A stretch of DNA of 64,000 bases. It comes from Talpa occidentalis (lineage: Eukaryota; Chordata; Mammalia; Eulipotyphla; Talpidae). Under the pieces are notes generated by a model. It made no database searches. It was given only the letters and a program-made list of their open reading frames with translations, and had not been told where the DNA came from. The stretch covers positions 47,859,876 to 47,923,875 of the forward strand of contig NW_023601433.1 of NCBI RefSeq assembly GCF_014898055.3, given 5' to 3'. Below, piece after piece: positions 1 through 13,131 of the stretch (position 1 is its first letter; each line of letters starts with the position of its first letter). A program made the translations under genes and the position numbers.

Positions 1-2254
1 AGCTGCCTCCAAGTGTGCTCAGAAAGTAATGGTGTGCATCAATTTGCCAGAGAGAAATGGCAAGGGAAAGAACTCACAGCGCTGAGAGAAGAAATGTCAA
101 ATAAACCTTCAATTAGCCTTCTTCTTCTGTAGGAAAACTAAAATTAACATAGCATATAACACCAAATTAAGTGATTTGACTTGGAAGTGAGAGTCATTAA
201 CATATTCTGGGTTTTTCCCCTTCATAGTTTAAGGTAAGCTTTTCTTATTCTTTTTTTTTTTTTTTAATAATAAAGAGTACAATTTTGAGAAGAGTGTCCT
301 AGGTATTATTTAATCATCCAAAATGTCTTTGCCTATAATCCCTAAGCCAGTTAATAAGTAATTGGTTAATTGTAATTTGAAATTCAGAGTAAAGTATTTT
401 AAGTAGATCCTATGGTAGGCAGAAATGTGTGCGACTAATAAAATGACAGCCCCTCGTTGTAAATCCCTGTGCCTCTGTTACTGTTTATAATTTGCCCTTG
501 AGCTGTCCTATGGCATATTATCCAGTCATTGCTTTTCTCATTGACATGTGCATATGAGAATATACCATTAAATAATGTGGGTATATTCATATATTCCATA
601 CATTGTAACTCCTTTCAGCCTAAAATGACCTTTTGTAGAGTGTTAATTACATAATTTACTAATTCTTAACCTTTAAGTTCATTATCCACTAATGGCAGTG
701 AGTCAAAATAAAGTTAAGGAAAGTTATTTATCTTCTATTTTGGTGAAAAATACTTGAAACTAAGAGATCAATCTATCTCTCATTTTATAAAGTATAAAAA
801 GAAATAAGAGAAAGAAACTGAAAATTTCCCCAAAGAGCTGTGTGGCTTCATAGTCTATGTTTGTTCCCTATAATTAAAATGCTACTTCTAAAGGGATTGA
901 ATATTGTTGATGCTCTCTGTCTCAGAAACAAGGGAACTCTAAAGCATATTGAATCAAACATACAGAAAAGAAATGTCCTACAATCATAATGGGGTGATAA
1001 GGAAGTGCTAGAATAGCATGGTGACTTCACAAGAAAGTTCCTTTTAGAGACTTTGCATGGTTGGATATCAGTAGATAAATTTGTGTCATTTGGACTTTCA
1101 AGTGTCTCAATAGCTGTATACCTGTGTAAACTTTGTTTGATTCCCATCATTCTTTGAGCCAAGTGTTTAGTTAGAATTAAATCCTTGTCACTCAGTATAA
1201 CTTCTTTAAGTCCTCATAGGTATGTAGAAAGTGCTCATCAATCCCCCTTAGGGCACATACATATCCAGCTTCCTAAATACATTGATACTGTGTTTTTTTA
1301 ATCAGAGAGGTACATAATGAGAAACTTGTACCTTAGCTATGGAAACTAAGAATATTGGAAAATAAACGCAGTCTTTTACAGTTTTTCTAATTCAGGCTTT
1401 TGTTCTTTGGGACTTTTCCTGGTTTTGCTCTTCCTATTTTGTCAACTGTGATGTTTCTGATTTTTTTGGGTACATACAGTGGGAGTAGGAAAGACTGCCT
1501 TTAAATAGACACCCAACAGTTTAGGAAATAGATTATCAACCTCTCCCAGGTATTTATTATCCCACATCACTCTGTTGTTGTCCTTGTACTCCATTTATAC
1601 TGCCCCCAATTCACATCTCCAGAGCAAAGCATCAAGATGCTATTTGTCTGTCTTAACATTTTCCCAATTCTGAACTAATCTGATTCCCATCTTAGGTAAT
1701 TCCATGGACAGGTCATTTGAGGAATGTCTCCTGTCTTATAAAGATAAAACCCTGTACCCTGTGAACAGCTCACATAAGAATCCCAGAGACTCACCTCAGG
1801 CACCACTCCCAGGAGAGTTCGAGAGCCAAGTCATGTCTCTGGTTTTGGCACTTTCTCATTATGAGATATATGCAATGCATACCTGGAATTTAGTCTAACA
1901 ACTTTCATTCTTAGACTGAGAGGAAGAAAAGGCAAAACCTTCCTGGTTTTCATTTTTCTGATCTATTCTTGGCTTCACCTCTCTGTTTTGATAATTTTTA
2001 TCCACTTTACATTCTCAGAGCTCTCCCTCATGAAAACTTGACTTGAAGTTCCTATGTGGCTTGTCCATGAAGATCCTCAGGACTATTTTGGTCACCTAAA
2101 AAGATGGATCTATTTAGAACATAAAATATATTTTAAACAATAGAACCATAAACCTGTGCTTATGGTTTCTAAAGTAATTATTTGGCATTTTAGAACATTT
2201 TCTAACAATGAATGGGCCTTGAAGTTTGTCAGATCTACATTAAAAATCCAAGTT
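1..2254. other. Unassigned AT-rich sequence
   Basis: No gene and no repeat family recognised. Open frames on both strands are short (about 100 codons at most) and resemble no known protein. A short T run lies near 250-265. Confidence 0.5.
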
Positions 2255-2425
2255 TTCCATAAAGATGACTTTAAGCAAGTAATTATCTTTTCTGTACCTC
2301 ACTTACCTCATCTGTAAAATAAGAAGAATAATAAATAGAACTTACCAGATGGGATTGTGAAAATAAAATGCAAGAATTTACATAAAGCACAAGCACAGTG
2401 CTCAATAAATTATTATTATATCATT
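2255..2425 (+). repeat. MIR SINE relic
   Basis: The stretch follows the MIR core order: 'cctcacttacctcatctgtaaaat', then a purine/AT-rich spacer, then 'gcacagtgctcaataaatt' near 2,395-2,412. The copy is heavily diverged, as expected for an ancient mammalian-wide element. Limits are approximate. Confidence 0.75.
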
Positions 2426-2642
2426 ATCATTAGTATGTTCAGAAATATAAAATATAGTAGTAGACTCTATAGTTCTCTCAAATTTGGCCTGGGACTCTAA
2501 TTTAGCTTGCCACTAAAGAGAAGAGGATACTGGAATGGCAAATAGAGAAAAGCATAACAAAACAAAAAAATATTAGTATTAAATTATCATTCCCCCCCCA
2601 GGTATGAACTATATGCCTTCTGTTCAAAAGATATCATTCATT

Positions 2643-2906
2643 AGGGGCCTCCCCGGTGTCACAGCAGTTGAGCACTGGGTTGCGGGGCTGTCCGCAGCCT
2701 CTGCAGCGACGGTTCGATCCCCGACAACCCGGTGAAGGTCCCACATGGCACGCAGACCTCTCCTGCCGCCCGCTGCTCCCCTCAGCAGTGTACTTCGTCA
2801 GTCTGCCTGCTCTGGTCTCCCCTCTGGCTCTCGCGAATTTTCTCACCCTCCCACGCTTCTGACTGTACCCAATGCTTGTATAAATAAATAAATAAATCTT
2901 TAAAAA
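2643..2906 (+). mobile_element. tRNA-derived SINE, subfamily B
   Basis: The head has a tRNA-like Pol III promoter (A-box region near 2,650 and B box ggttcgatccc near 2,710). The body ends in 'tctgactgtaccca..gcttgtataaataaa' and an A tail. It is flanked by a perfect 17-bp target duplication, aaaagatatcattcatt, at 2,626-2,642 and 2,907-2,923. Subfamily B is my label for copies with 'gagcactgggttgcggggctg'-like heads. Confidence 0.93.
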
Positions 2907-2923
2907 AAAAGATATCATTCATT

Positions 2924-4289
2924 GGTCTCTTGTGTTCTTACTCTTTGTTGGGCTTATGGTTGTGGTGGCTAGTTCTCAGGATTGTGTTTAAGACTGGCAA
3001 CCTTTACATCTATCCCCAGATAAAGCTCAGTCTTGCTTGCTGTTTAAAAGCAGTGGATTCTCCAAGCTCAATATTCTTCAATGACACAAACTTGATGAGT
3101 TCAGTTTCTATCAAGTTCCACATAGTTTCATACTCATAGAACTTAAGAAATAGAAAGTCAGGAACAGTGTCAGTGCACTGGGAGGAATGTCAGCCCTCCC
3201 TCCAATTAGGAGAGAACATAACTCACTATGAGATGATAGCTTGTTCCACTGTTCTAAAAAAGACATCCAGGTGAACTGGGACTTGGTTTGGCAGAGGAGA
3301 GAGCCACACATTTATCCCTGGCATAGTCTCCAGGCTCTTAGAAATATCTGTGATAGCCCTGGAGATTCTGGAAGACACTTATACCTTCACTCTGACCCAC
3401 ATGACTTCTAGTATGCTCTTAGAGGGAGGTTACAGGAGGCCACAATGAACTTGTTGTGCTTAGTGCTTATTCAGAGTCATCACAGGGCATATCATATTCA
3501 TAAACTTTTTGGCACAGGACTTGTGGACCATGGGCTTCCCAGAGGTTGGAAGAATGGCCACTGTTCCCCCTCCTTTTTTTTCATGACCACTGTGCTGTTC
3601 TTAGAAAGAAACAGAAAGCAAAGCCATGTATATCACCCTAATGGAGAAAGCACAGCCATAACACACACATGGACTTTTCAACATGAGGCTTTCTAGAGCA
3701 TGGTTTTCACAGATATTGGAGGCATATCCATAACTACCTCTTCTTTTCATGCACAACCGCTGGCCAGTGTTCACAAAGAACACTGTGAGAACAGGCACCC
3801 ATTTGGCTGCATTGTAGGGGAAGTTGAAGCTCTTTCAGGCATATAACACATAGACTATTTGGTAGAGGGCTTCAGGACATCAGACTTCAGAAATATGGAG
3901 GGTATGCCCATTCCTTTCTCCTCTGGGATCTTTGGACCCATGTATAGAGTGTATAGTGAAATACTACATGTAACCACAGAGAATAGAGCCTTAGAACAAA
4001 GGGCTACCTAGTTGCTAGTAGCCAGGGTGGGATGTCAGGAATGATACATTTTTCCCCCCAATGTGCTCCCTTGGGTGTCTTTTGAAGCTTTATTATTATG
4101 GCTGATCATTACAGAATTATAGAGGAGAAGATCTAATACAGCAAAGTGAGAAGGCAAAAACAACAACAAAAAAAAACTTGAAACCTTAAGGGAATATGTC
4201 ACCACAGGAGGGAACAACTCTCTGGAACCTCAATTACACAACCTCAAATATGTGGATGATCTTATATTCTCAGACAAAGTCCAAGATTA
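2924..4289. other. Unassigned sequence left of an L1
   Basis: No gene recognised. It precedes an L1 ORF1 relic, so part of it could be L1 5' untranslated region, but I see no diagnostic motif. Confidence 0.4.
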
Positions 4290-4451
4290 CCAAGATAAAG
4301 ACATTTAAAGAAATGGAAGTAAATGCAAAACAAAAAAATATAACTTGATAAATACAATTAATGAACAGAAATTAGAAATTGAAGACAACAAGAAAAGTGG
4401 AGTTGCAGGATACAGAAAGAACAATAGAAGAATCCAAAAATACACAGAATG

Positions 4452-4713
4452 GGGCCCTCCTGGTGGTGCAAGGGGTTAAGCACCACACTGTGAAGCAATC
4501 CGCAGCCTCTACAGCATGAGTTCTATTCCCAGCCGGCCAGGGAGCAACACACATGGCACGGCAGACCTCTCCTGTCTAACCCGCTGCTCCCCTCAGCCGT
4601 ATATATCAGTCAGTCTGCCTGTTCTATCCCCCACTCTGGTGAGTCCTCTCCCTCACTGCATCTCTGGCCTGTACTCCAGCTCTTGTATGCATAAATAAAT
4701 ACATCTTTAAAAG
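4452..4713 (+). mobile_element. tRNA-derived SINE, subfamily A
   Basis: The head reads 'ggtggtgcaaggggttaag' and the tail 'ggcctgtactccagctcttgtatgcataaataaa', which I use to define subfamily A. A 14-bp target duplication aaatacacagaatg lies at 4,438-4,451 and 4,714-4,727. It sits inside the L1 ORF1 relic, so it is younger than that L1. Confidence 0.93.
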
Positions 4714-6052
4714 AAATACACAGAATGCTATGGAAATAAGCTAGACTAACTGGAGGACTGAATTAGTGACCTTGAGTATCATAATACACGAAGGACTCCG
4801 GTGGAAGAAGAAAGAGAAATATGAAAGAAAAAAAAATGAAGAAACACTCTGAGACCTATCTGAATCCATTAAGAAAAGCAACATAAGGATAATGGGTATG
4901 CTAGAAGGGGAAGAGTGAGAGAAAAGAGCATATACTTTATTTAAAGAAAAATCAGAGGAAAGCTTCTCAAACCTAGGGGAAAAAATAAATATACAAATTC
5001 ATGAAGCTACAAAAACACCTGTTTGTCTAAATTTGATGAGACTTACAATAAGATACATAGTTTTGAAACTACCAAGAATTCAAGACAAAGACAATTGATG
5101 GTGACGAGGGGGCAAAAGAAGATAACATACAGGCAAACCCATAAGACTCACATCAGACTTCTCAGAGGAAACACTTGGGGCAAGGAGAGAATGGAATAAT
5201 GTATTAAAAATATTCAAGAAAAACTGTCAGTCAAGAATACTATATCTTGCAAGATTCTCCTTCAGATATATGGGAGAAATAAAGGTCTTCTCAAGTAAAC
5301 AGAAGCTGAGGGAGTTTGCCAACACCAGACCTTCCCTACAAGAAATAAAAAAGGGGTTTTCCTACTTAAATTGGAGATAAAACTCCACAAAAAATGATCA
5401 GAAAAATGAACAAAGATTTAGGTAGAAGTAGAAAATCAAAAAACAAAATGGCAATACCAAATGCTTATATATCAATAATCACTTTAAATGTAACCAGACT
5501 AATTTTATCATTCCAAAGGCATAGAGTGGCCAGTTAGATCAAAAAATGAAGCCCAACTATTTGTCTTCTCTAGGAGACTCAACTGAACTTCAAAGATAAA
5601 CATAGAATCAAACCAAAATTTTGGAAAACTATCCTACAAGCAAATGGGGAAATGAAGTCCAGAAAAAAGGTGAGAACAGGTCTATTTGTATCAGATAAAA
5701 TAGACTTTCAGCTAAAAATGGTAACAAGTGACTGAGATGAGCCCTATATTATGAATAAGTGATTAATATATTAGGAAGACACAACACTCCTCAGTGTGTG
5801 TTTGTGTGTGTGTGTGTGCATGTACCAATGAAGGAGCATCAAAATACCTAAGGTAACTATTATCAAATCTGAAACTAGACATTGATAACAACACAATAAT
5901 CTTTGGGGAATTCAATACCCCACTTTCACCAATGGACAGATCAACCAGACAGAAAATAAATAAGGAAGCAATAGCCTTAAATGATGAATTAAACAACATG
6001 GGCTCAATAGACATTTATAGGTTACTGTACCCCGAACAAGCTGAATACACAT

Positions 6053-6317
6053 CTTAAAAATTTTTATATAACTTTTACATCATTCTTCATTTTTGTACAA
6101 TATATGCTTTCTCATCTCAGTTATAGTTCCCGTAAAATTCCCACTTCACCCATGTACCATCTCCCTAGCCCCTTGTGCTCTTCTCACCCCTGTTTTGATC
6201 CTATTCCCCCTTCCCCCTGTAGAATGTCTCTGGTTTATAGTTGTCTGTTAATTTTGATATTTACTTTATCATAATTACTCTTTATTTATTTTCCTGATCC
6301 CTTATTTGGATCTTCCA
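6053..6317 (-). mobile_element. Antisense L1 3'-end fragment
   Basis: A T/A-rich start is followed by a C-rich stretch, then 'agaatgtctctggtttatag' and 'cctgatcccttatttgg'. This matches the antisense L1 3' ends at 23.7, 43.5 and 52.6 kb. It is flanked by the 12-bp duplication ctgaatacacat at 6,041-6,052 and 6,318-6,329, which cuts the ORF2 endonuclease region of the host L1. Severely 5'-truncated. Confidence 0.85.
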
Positions 6318-7261
6318 CTGAATACACATATTCTTAAGAATAGAACATGTACTGCATTACAAAACAAGTATCAATTAATACAAGAAGCTTGATATCATAC
6401 CAAGTATATCTCTGATCACAATCGTAATAAGATAGGGATCAACCACAAAAGTAAAGCAAGAAAAAACTCTGACATGGGAATTAAACAACACATTTCTGAA
6501 CAATTATTGGATAAATGAGGAAATCAGAGAAAATAATTCAAAATACCTGAAGCTGAACAAAAACAAACATACAACCGATTGGAACCCATGGAAAGCAGTG
6601 AAAGTATAGTAACAAGAAAATGTGTAGCAATCAGGCCCGCATCAAAAGACAAGAATTAGCACAAATAGACAACTTACCTCTCACCTCAAGATATTAGAAA
6701 AAAAAGAACAAATGAACCCAAAAGCTAGTAGAAGGGAGGAAATAATAACAATTATAAATAAATGAAATACAGACCATAAATTTGTCCAAAGGATCAATAA
6801 ACCTAGAAGTTCTTTTGGAACTCATGCAACTCAACAAAAAGAAAATAACCCAATCAAAAAAAAATGTGCAGTAGTGCTAAATAGATACTTCTCCAGAAAA
6901 GACATATAGATGGCCAAATGTCACATGAAAAATGTTTCTCATCACTTATTAGGGAAATGCGACCAAAAACTACAGTGGAGCCCATCTCACATCTATGAGA
7001 ATGACCCACATCAAAAAATAAAAAAGACCAGAAACAACAAGTATTGGCAAGGATGTGGGGAAAAAGATACTTGTACACTGTTGGTGGGAATGTACACTGG
7101 CCCAGCTCCTATGGGAAACAGTACGGAGAGAATTATAGGGGCATGCTGATGGTGGGTATGGTGTGAAGATATCAACCTATAATCACCAAATATGCACCAT
7201 GTTTGCAAATATGCAAATATATGAGGTAAACAAATTTTATCTCAATAAGCATAATTTAAAA

Positions 7262-7659
7262 AAACCCTCAATATGCTGGAAAAAGAGATAATAATGCCAC
7301 TTGCTATTGTACTGTACATTTTAAAATCTATTGACTAAGAAGCAGGAGTCTTATGCTTTCTGTGAACATCCATGACTGCATAAGAAGCTAATTTAATAGC
7401 TTGAAAGTACTATAAAAATCCCAGACCCAAAACCCCCTTTCACGAAGTTTTAAGATTTTATCAAGAATATGTCCACACCCAATACCAAGACACATGATGT
7501 AATCCTCCTTTGAACTTATTTCTGGAAAGATTCTATCAAAGAATGATGTGTTAGTACAGTTGTTCTCAAGTGTTATATACATGTTCTCTCATGCATTCTT
7601 GAGGACTTCTGCAGGAACAAGCATTGAACTCTATGGCATCTAACACTCAGATTACACAT
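7262..7659. other. Unassigned sequence
   Basis: No gene or repeat family recognised; AT-rich with only short frames. Confidence 0.4.
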
Positions 7660-8310
7660 AATTCTTGAGAGCTTCTTGTTGCCTATAGAACAAACTGCAA
7701 ACTTCCATCTAAGAGACATAGGTGCCTCTTTATGACCTTCCTACCACTAACACCTTATCCTTTGAAGTTACCATTTCCCCCACTCTATAGAGAACAATTA
7801 TACTGTTTGGTTTATATTTATTAGTCAAGTATCTGCTGATGGCATGTGATATACTGGACATTGTGTTAGAACTGGGATAATGCAGTAGAAATAGGTCCCT
7901 TATTCTGTTCAGTCTAGAATGGACACACCTTTTCTGAATGTTACGCTATTTGTTCTGTCTTCCCTAATAAAGATTTACATATGTTCTCTGTGATTTCACT
8001 TCAGATCCATCTGCTCCCAGAAATCTCTGACCTTCAGTTTTAGGTTAACTTTTTTTATGCTTCTCCACCATTGATGGCATATCTCTGCCACAGCAATGCC
8101 TATTTTATTTTAGTGAGTTTTTTACATGATTTGCTTTTTTTAGTCTTTAGTTCTACTCAATACTCCACTTTTGATGTTCAATGTTCTTTGCAATTTTAAT
8201 GTGGACTCTATTCCGTTCTCAAATTTTTTTGTCCTTAGAGTATTGCACAGTATCTGACATATTGTAAATAGTCAATAAATACATTGTATAATCAATGAAT
8301 GATTAATTCA
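7660..8310 (+). repeat. Ancient L2/MIR-like repeat remnants
   Basis: Three pieces resemble old mammalian repeats. 7,680-7,760 looks like the L2 3' half. 7,820-7,925 has the 'tatctgctgatggcatgtgatatactgg' pattern seen again at 57.85 kb. 8,236-8,310 ends 'cacagtatctgacatattg...caataaat', as MIR/L2 tails do. Family assignment is by eye only. Confidence 0.45.
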
Positions 8311-10201
8311 TCAAAAATTATTTTTTGCTGACTTTTGGTTACCCAATATACAGAGCCATAGATTTATACAACTATAGGGCTGAGAGAATTTTACAAGACA
8401 ATTTCTAACTGTGCCTGTCACAGATTAGACATTTCCTAGTTGAATCATGGGAAGCAATATAAATAGCAGAGACCCAGTGATTGAAGATACACAAAATATG
8501 TGAACAGAAACAATAACTGAAATAGTAAGCAATACATCAGTCCAATAGTCTCAGTGTTAGTTAAAGTCTTAGTTAAGATCTTTGTGTAAATATGAATTCT
8601 GTTGAAATCTCCTGCATTTTGTTGAGCTCAATAAATGACTAAAAGTTAGGGTGAGAAGAATTGTTCAAGATAAGGATAGAAAAGTTGAAATATATTTGAG
8701 TAGAGAGGGAAGTGATAGGAAAATGGTTCTTATTAAGTAAATCGACATAGACTTGAGTCTGGTATATTGAGCTCTCCTGGTCAAAGAATGAGGCAGGCAG
8801 GAAGGAAAGGAGTTTGTTTTTTTTAGAGGAAATAAACTTTTAAAGTCCTCTGAGGTATCTATTCTCTTTTCATTATCTCTTGCTTTTTCTTCTCTCCTTG
8901 TGTTTCTTCCATGTAAATTACTATTTGTTTTTGGCATCAGTTCAGTTTTCTAAAATGCAGCCACCTGTGAATGCTAGCAAACATATGCTTTTAATCTTCT
9001 CATAAGTTGTATTTAGAATCAGTAAGTTCTACCAGAGTAGAATCAGCCCAAGAAACATCCAACAGCTTACAGAATAGGATTAAATTTTGATGAAGGCAAT
9101 TGTTAAGCTAAAACATGACTTTTCTTTCTGACAGTTCATGACCAGGATAATTTGGTGTTTGAAAAATCTCCTCTGCCTGGTGACTTGGAAACTGGTTCCT
9201 ACTATCTTCATTTGGGCCTCTAGTAAATCAACTGAAAATTGTTAAAACTGGCCAGAAAGAGAAAACAAAGCACCAGTATTTTTTCCAATTTAAAAATGCT
9301 TTTCAAAATGCATTAAATATTGAAATAGGATCATTAAAAATACCTTTTAAGAGAAAAAATGAAGTGCTAACAAAGCTTCTAACATTTATAAATGCAAAAT
9401 AAAGACTATAAATTTAGATTTTATATCTTCAAACAAATTTACTAAGTACTCTCTGTACTTATATGTTTCTCTGGGCTACACTACTTTATAGGGCTGCTCA
9501 GGGTATGTCTACCCATAACCTATTTTATTGTATGCACTTATAGCCTACATTCTTCCACAAACTATCAGTAATGCAAATGAAGGTCAGTTTTCATAGATAT
9601 TTGCAGTTAATTACATAGAAATTTGACAAAATATTTTATACTATTTTTATTCTGGTAAAATAATTTATCCAGTAAACATGCCTCTTTGCTCATGTACAAG
9701 TTTATTTCAAAGAGTTCTTATTTTCCCAATTCTCCTTCCCCTATTATCCAGGCCAACTTGTTTATTTACTAAAGTCTAACAAATTTTGGATAACTGGAGG
9801 GTCTGAGCTACCCAACAGAAGCAGGAGTTGCTAAGAACAACTAAGTGTCTCTCAAGCTTAACTTATGTTCAGCAAAAATCACAATTTGTCTCTCAGATTA
9901 TGAAGTTAATGTGACCAGTAAGAAAAGATCCTAATTATTTTGTTTCTATATTCTCTTCCTCTTTTTATTGATCATTGGTTATCACAAACTTCTAATGTTC
10001 CTTAAATATGAAATTTTACAGGATTTGTTATATTCTTAAGCACTTTTACTCCATCTTCTAGCATGTTTTCCTGAAACATGTAATTGAAAATGTAATTTCA
10101 AAATTTCTGATGTTAATTACTTGAATTTTAAATATTTAATGCATTTTTATTTCTTAATATTTGAATTTTCATATATCACATAGTAATATATTCAAAGTCT
10201 T
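8311..10201. other. Unassigned AT-rich sequence
   Basis: No gene or repeat recognised. The longest open frame is 90 codons (minus strand, about 8,665-8,937) and is low-complexity, Ser/Leu-rich and unlike any family I know. Confidence 0.45.
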
Positions 10202-10217
10202 TAAAGGTTATATATTA

Positions 10218-10491
10218 TTATTATTTTTTTTAAAGATTTATTTATGCATACAAGAGCTGGGGTACAGGCCAGAGTTGTGGGGGAGTGAGAGGATTCACCA
10301 GAAACAGAGTGGGGAACAGAACAGGCAGGTTGACTGAAATACACTGCTGAGGGGACCAGTGGGTGAGATAGGAGAGGTCTGTTTCACCATGTGGTTTGCT
10401 ACCTGGCTGGCCAGGGATCAAATTCATGCTGCAGAAGTTGCGGATTGTTTCATAGTGTGGTGCTTAACCCCTTGCACCACCACAGAGGCCC
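10218..10491 (-). mobile_element. tRNA-derived SINE, subfamily A
   Basis: Reversed copy beginning with the T run and 'aaagatttatttatgcatac' and ending in the tRNA-like head 'cttgcaccaccacagaggcc'. A perfect 16-bp target duplication taaaggttatatatta lies at 10,202-10,217 and 10,492-10,507. Confidence 0.93.
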
Positions 10492-10589
10492 TAAAGGTTA
10501 TATATTAAAATCAAAGCAAACCTTTCCCCATTTCCTGCCCTTTTATTTCCCAGTTCTCTTTCTCACAAACTATAATTTCTAATTTCTTA

Positions 10590-11030
10590 GGCATCCTTTC
10601 AGACAAACATACCTTATTATGTATAGTATTTATTCCTACCTCTCAATCTTTATACAAAAGAAGTATATTACACCCCATTTTGTATTTCATTTTCCATACT
10701 TAAACACATATCTCAATAAACATTTCAAATCCATATATATAGAAATACTCTCAGTATTTTTATGGGTGCAATTTATCCTATTTCCCTATTGAACATTTAG
10801 CCTCTTTCCAATATTTTGCTATTATTCTCAATTCTGCAGTGACTATCTTTGTAAATATCTTTGTGCACACGTGAAACTATCTGTAGGATAAAGTACTATA
10901 TTCACATTGGTTGGTCAAAGGAATATAAACATATTTCAATTTGAAAAGTATTGCCAAATTGCCCTTCCATGCTGTTTCCCTAATTTCACCCACAATAATC
11001 GTGTTCGAAAATAAGGGTTTCTTTTATAAA
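10590..11030 (-). mobile_element. Old L1 ORF2 3'-end relic, antisense
   Basis: The stretch contains antisense L1M-type landmarks in order: 'cctctttccaatattttgctatta', 'tctttgtgcacacgtg', 'ctgtaggataaa', 'ggtcaaaggaatat' and 'ttgccaaattgccctt'. These correspond to the last part of L1 ORF2 on the minus strand. It is highly diverged with no intact frame. Confidence 0.7.
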
Positions 11031-11550
11031 CGTGAAACACCTGTAAAGGGAGGGAAACCTGCCCAATATGTCTTATAATTAGCAATTAAATGTATCTATG
11101 AGACATTAAATATAATTAAGAGCCTATAGCAGTTACTGTTGAAATTAGGTAGGGTAATATTCTTTCTCACCTTTTGCAGCTGATTAAATGTGTACTTAAT
11201 ATCCATGCCTTAACTTGCGATCTTGAGAGTGTTTAGTGGATGCACACAGAGCATTTGACAGCTATGCTCACTGACAGGAGAGAGAGTATTCTGTGTGTTA
11301 TAAACAAAGGTAAATGTCTTAAGTCTGATGCTGTTTGGTTAGACAAGTATTTAAACTGTGATTCAGCACAATATTAAACATGATGAGTTCAGCAGGTGTT
11401 TTTCATTGCTGCCTAAAACTGTCTACACTTTTGATGTTGGCTCATAATTGGATCGTTTAGACTCAGCCTGAAGTGATTCTGTCTGCTTTTAACATGTCAA
11501 TAAAGAATAAATATGGTTTTAACTTCTGATTTTAGAATTGGGAGTCTTAA
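11031..11550. other. Unassigned sequence
   Basis: No gene or repeat recognised between the L1 relic and the next SINE. Confidence 0.4.
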
Positions 11551-11827
11551 TTTTTTTTTTTTTTAAAGATTTATTTATTTAAGCATACAAGAGCTGGGTT
11601 ACAGACCAGAGATGCAGGTGGTGAGAGGATCCACTAGAGACAGAGTGGGGAACAGAGAAGGCAGACTGACTGAAATACACTGCTGAGGGGAGCAGCGGGC
11701 GAGATAGGAGAGGTCTGCTGTGCCATGTGGTTTGCTCTCTGGCTGGCTGGAGATCAAACTCATGCTGCAGAGGCTGTGGATTGCTTCATAGTGTGGTGCT
11801 TAACCCCTTGAGCCACCAGGGAGGCCC
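11551..11827 (-). mobile_element. tRNA-derived SINE, subfamily A
   Basis: T run, 'aaagatttatttatttaagcatacaagagctgg', body, and reversed tRNA-like head ending 'ccaccagggaggccc'. Flanks share only about 7-8 bp (cttaattt / cttagttt), so the target duplication is poorly preserved. Confidence 0.9.
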
Positions 11828-11932
11828 TTAGTTTCATTATTAATGGAGTATATATGGTTTATGGTGAATTACTTATATATAATTATTTTTCTTATTTTGG
11901 AAATTCTCAGTTTATGCCATGAAGCTCCTATT

Positions 11933-11978
11933 TTCTCTTTGGTGAGCTACAACCATTCTCTTTGGTGAGCTATAACCA
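11933..11978 (+). repeat. 23-bp tandem duplication (2 copies)
   Basis: Two adjacent 23-bp units begin 'ttctctttggtgagcta' at 11,933 and 11,956 and differ at one base (c/t). Confidence 0.9.
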
Positions 11979-12830
11979 TTCTTTTCTGAATGCTGAGGTG
12001 AATTCTTTTACTTTACTTTATCAATTTTGATCAATACTTTGACTTCTCTGTACACGAGCCTGCCATCTATATTGAGTCAGTGTTTTCTTGATAGGATGTA
12101 ATAGTTTGTGACAGAAAAGGCTAATGATGCAAATCATGAATTTTCAATTACATAGAAATAGCAACTTACAGGGAATTCATTATGAAATACATACTCCATT
12201 AACAAAAATATTTAACATTCTTATATAAAAAATCAGGAGTTGAATAATTTTAATTTTTTATTACCATGTTAAATGCAGTCATAGTAAGTGAAAATTCCAC
12301 ATTTCTAAGAATCAAATCAATAGCTCTTGCAATAAAGAGTAGAAATAAATATAAAATATCATAGAAAGCCATTATTATAATTCTTTTATACATGTGTACA
12401 TATACATATATATTCAAACAATCTAAATTACATATGTATATAATATACACATATTTCTATCCTTTATAACCTACTAGTGTTCTTACTATTTACTTTCTCA
12501 GTCTTACCTTTTAATAAGTCACTCCTGACTCCTTAAACATTCTTATCAAAATCAAGTTTGGTGTATCCCAAATTGAATTTTCTGTACCCCAAACCAGTTC
12601 CTTCTTCAGAGTTCCCTATGTCAGAGAGTAGTGTCACCATGTTCCCTGAGATACATACTGAAAATTTCTTCTGCTTTTATTTTCTTACATTGTCCATTAG
12701 TCACCAAATACTGTTGATGTTAACCCCTAAATAGCTATCAAATCTACCACTTTCTGCACCTCAAGTGCACCATTTTAGTATTACCTGTATATAGCCTTCT
12801 AAAATAGATCCCATATATACTCTTGTGGCC
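11979..12830. other. Unassigned AT-rich sequence
   Basis: No gene recognised. An alternating tatata/catata stretch lies near 12,390-12,455. Confidence 0.4.
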
Positions 12831-12845
12831 TTCAGGTGACTTTTC

Positions 12846-13116
12846 TTTTTTTGTTTTTAAAGATTTATTTATTTATTTATACAAGCACTGGGTACAGTCA
12901 GAAGCGCGGGAGGGTGAGAGAATTCACCAGAGCCAGAGCAGGGAGCAGAACAGACAGACTGACGAAATACACTGCTGAGGGGAGCAGTGGGAGAGGCAGG
13001 AGAGGTCTGCGCGCCATGTAGGACCCTTCTCCAGAGGCTGGGGATCGAACCAGCACTGCAGAGGCTGCAGGCAGCTTCGCAGCCCAGTGCTCAACTGCTG
13101 TGCAACCGGAGAGGCC
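12846..13116 (-). mobile_element. tRNA-derived SINE, subfamily B
   Basis: Reversed copy with '(atttatt)n tacaagcactgggtacagtcagaagcgcggg' and a reversed B box gggatcgaacc near 13,040. Flanks carry a 15-bp target duplication with one mismatch, ttca(g/a)gtgacttttc, at 12,831-12,845 and 13,117-13,131. Confidence 0.92.
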
Positions 13117-13131
13117 TTCAAGTGACTTTTC

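Larger units (their letters stand above)
4290..7260 (+). mobile_element. Rearranged L1 (LINE-1) with internal deletion
   Basis: The segment reads in L1 order. 4,290-4,940 resembles the ORF1 coiled-coil region. 4,980-5,350 encodes a degenerate ORF1 C-terminal domain, with recognisable pieces such as GKPIRL and ARREWNN. About 5,460-6,810 matches the ORF2 endonuclease region. Sequence from about 6,825 matches the distal part of ORF2, so roughly 2 kb including the reverse-transcriptase core is missing. Many stops and frameshifts mark it as dead. A SINE (4,452-4,713) and an antisense L1 3' fragment (6,053-6,317) were inserted later. A short GT run sits at 5,793-5,820. Confidence 0.8.

Noticed and set aside
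4249..4260. Retroviral-type Y-V-D-D codons just upstream of the L1 relic
   Set aside because: Four codons without supporting reverse-transcriptase sequence on either side. The adjacent DNA is L1, whose motif differs, so chance is likelier.
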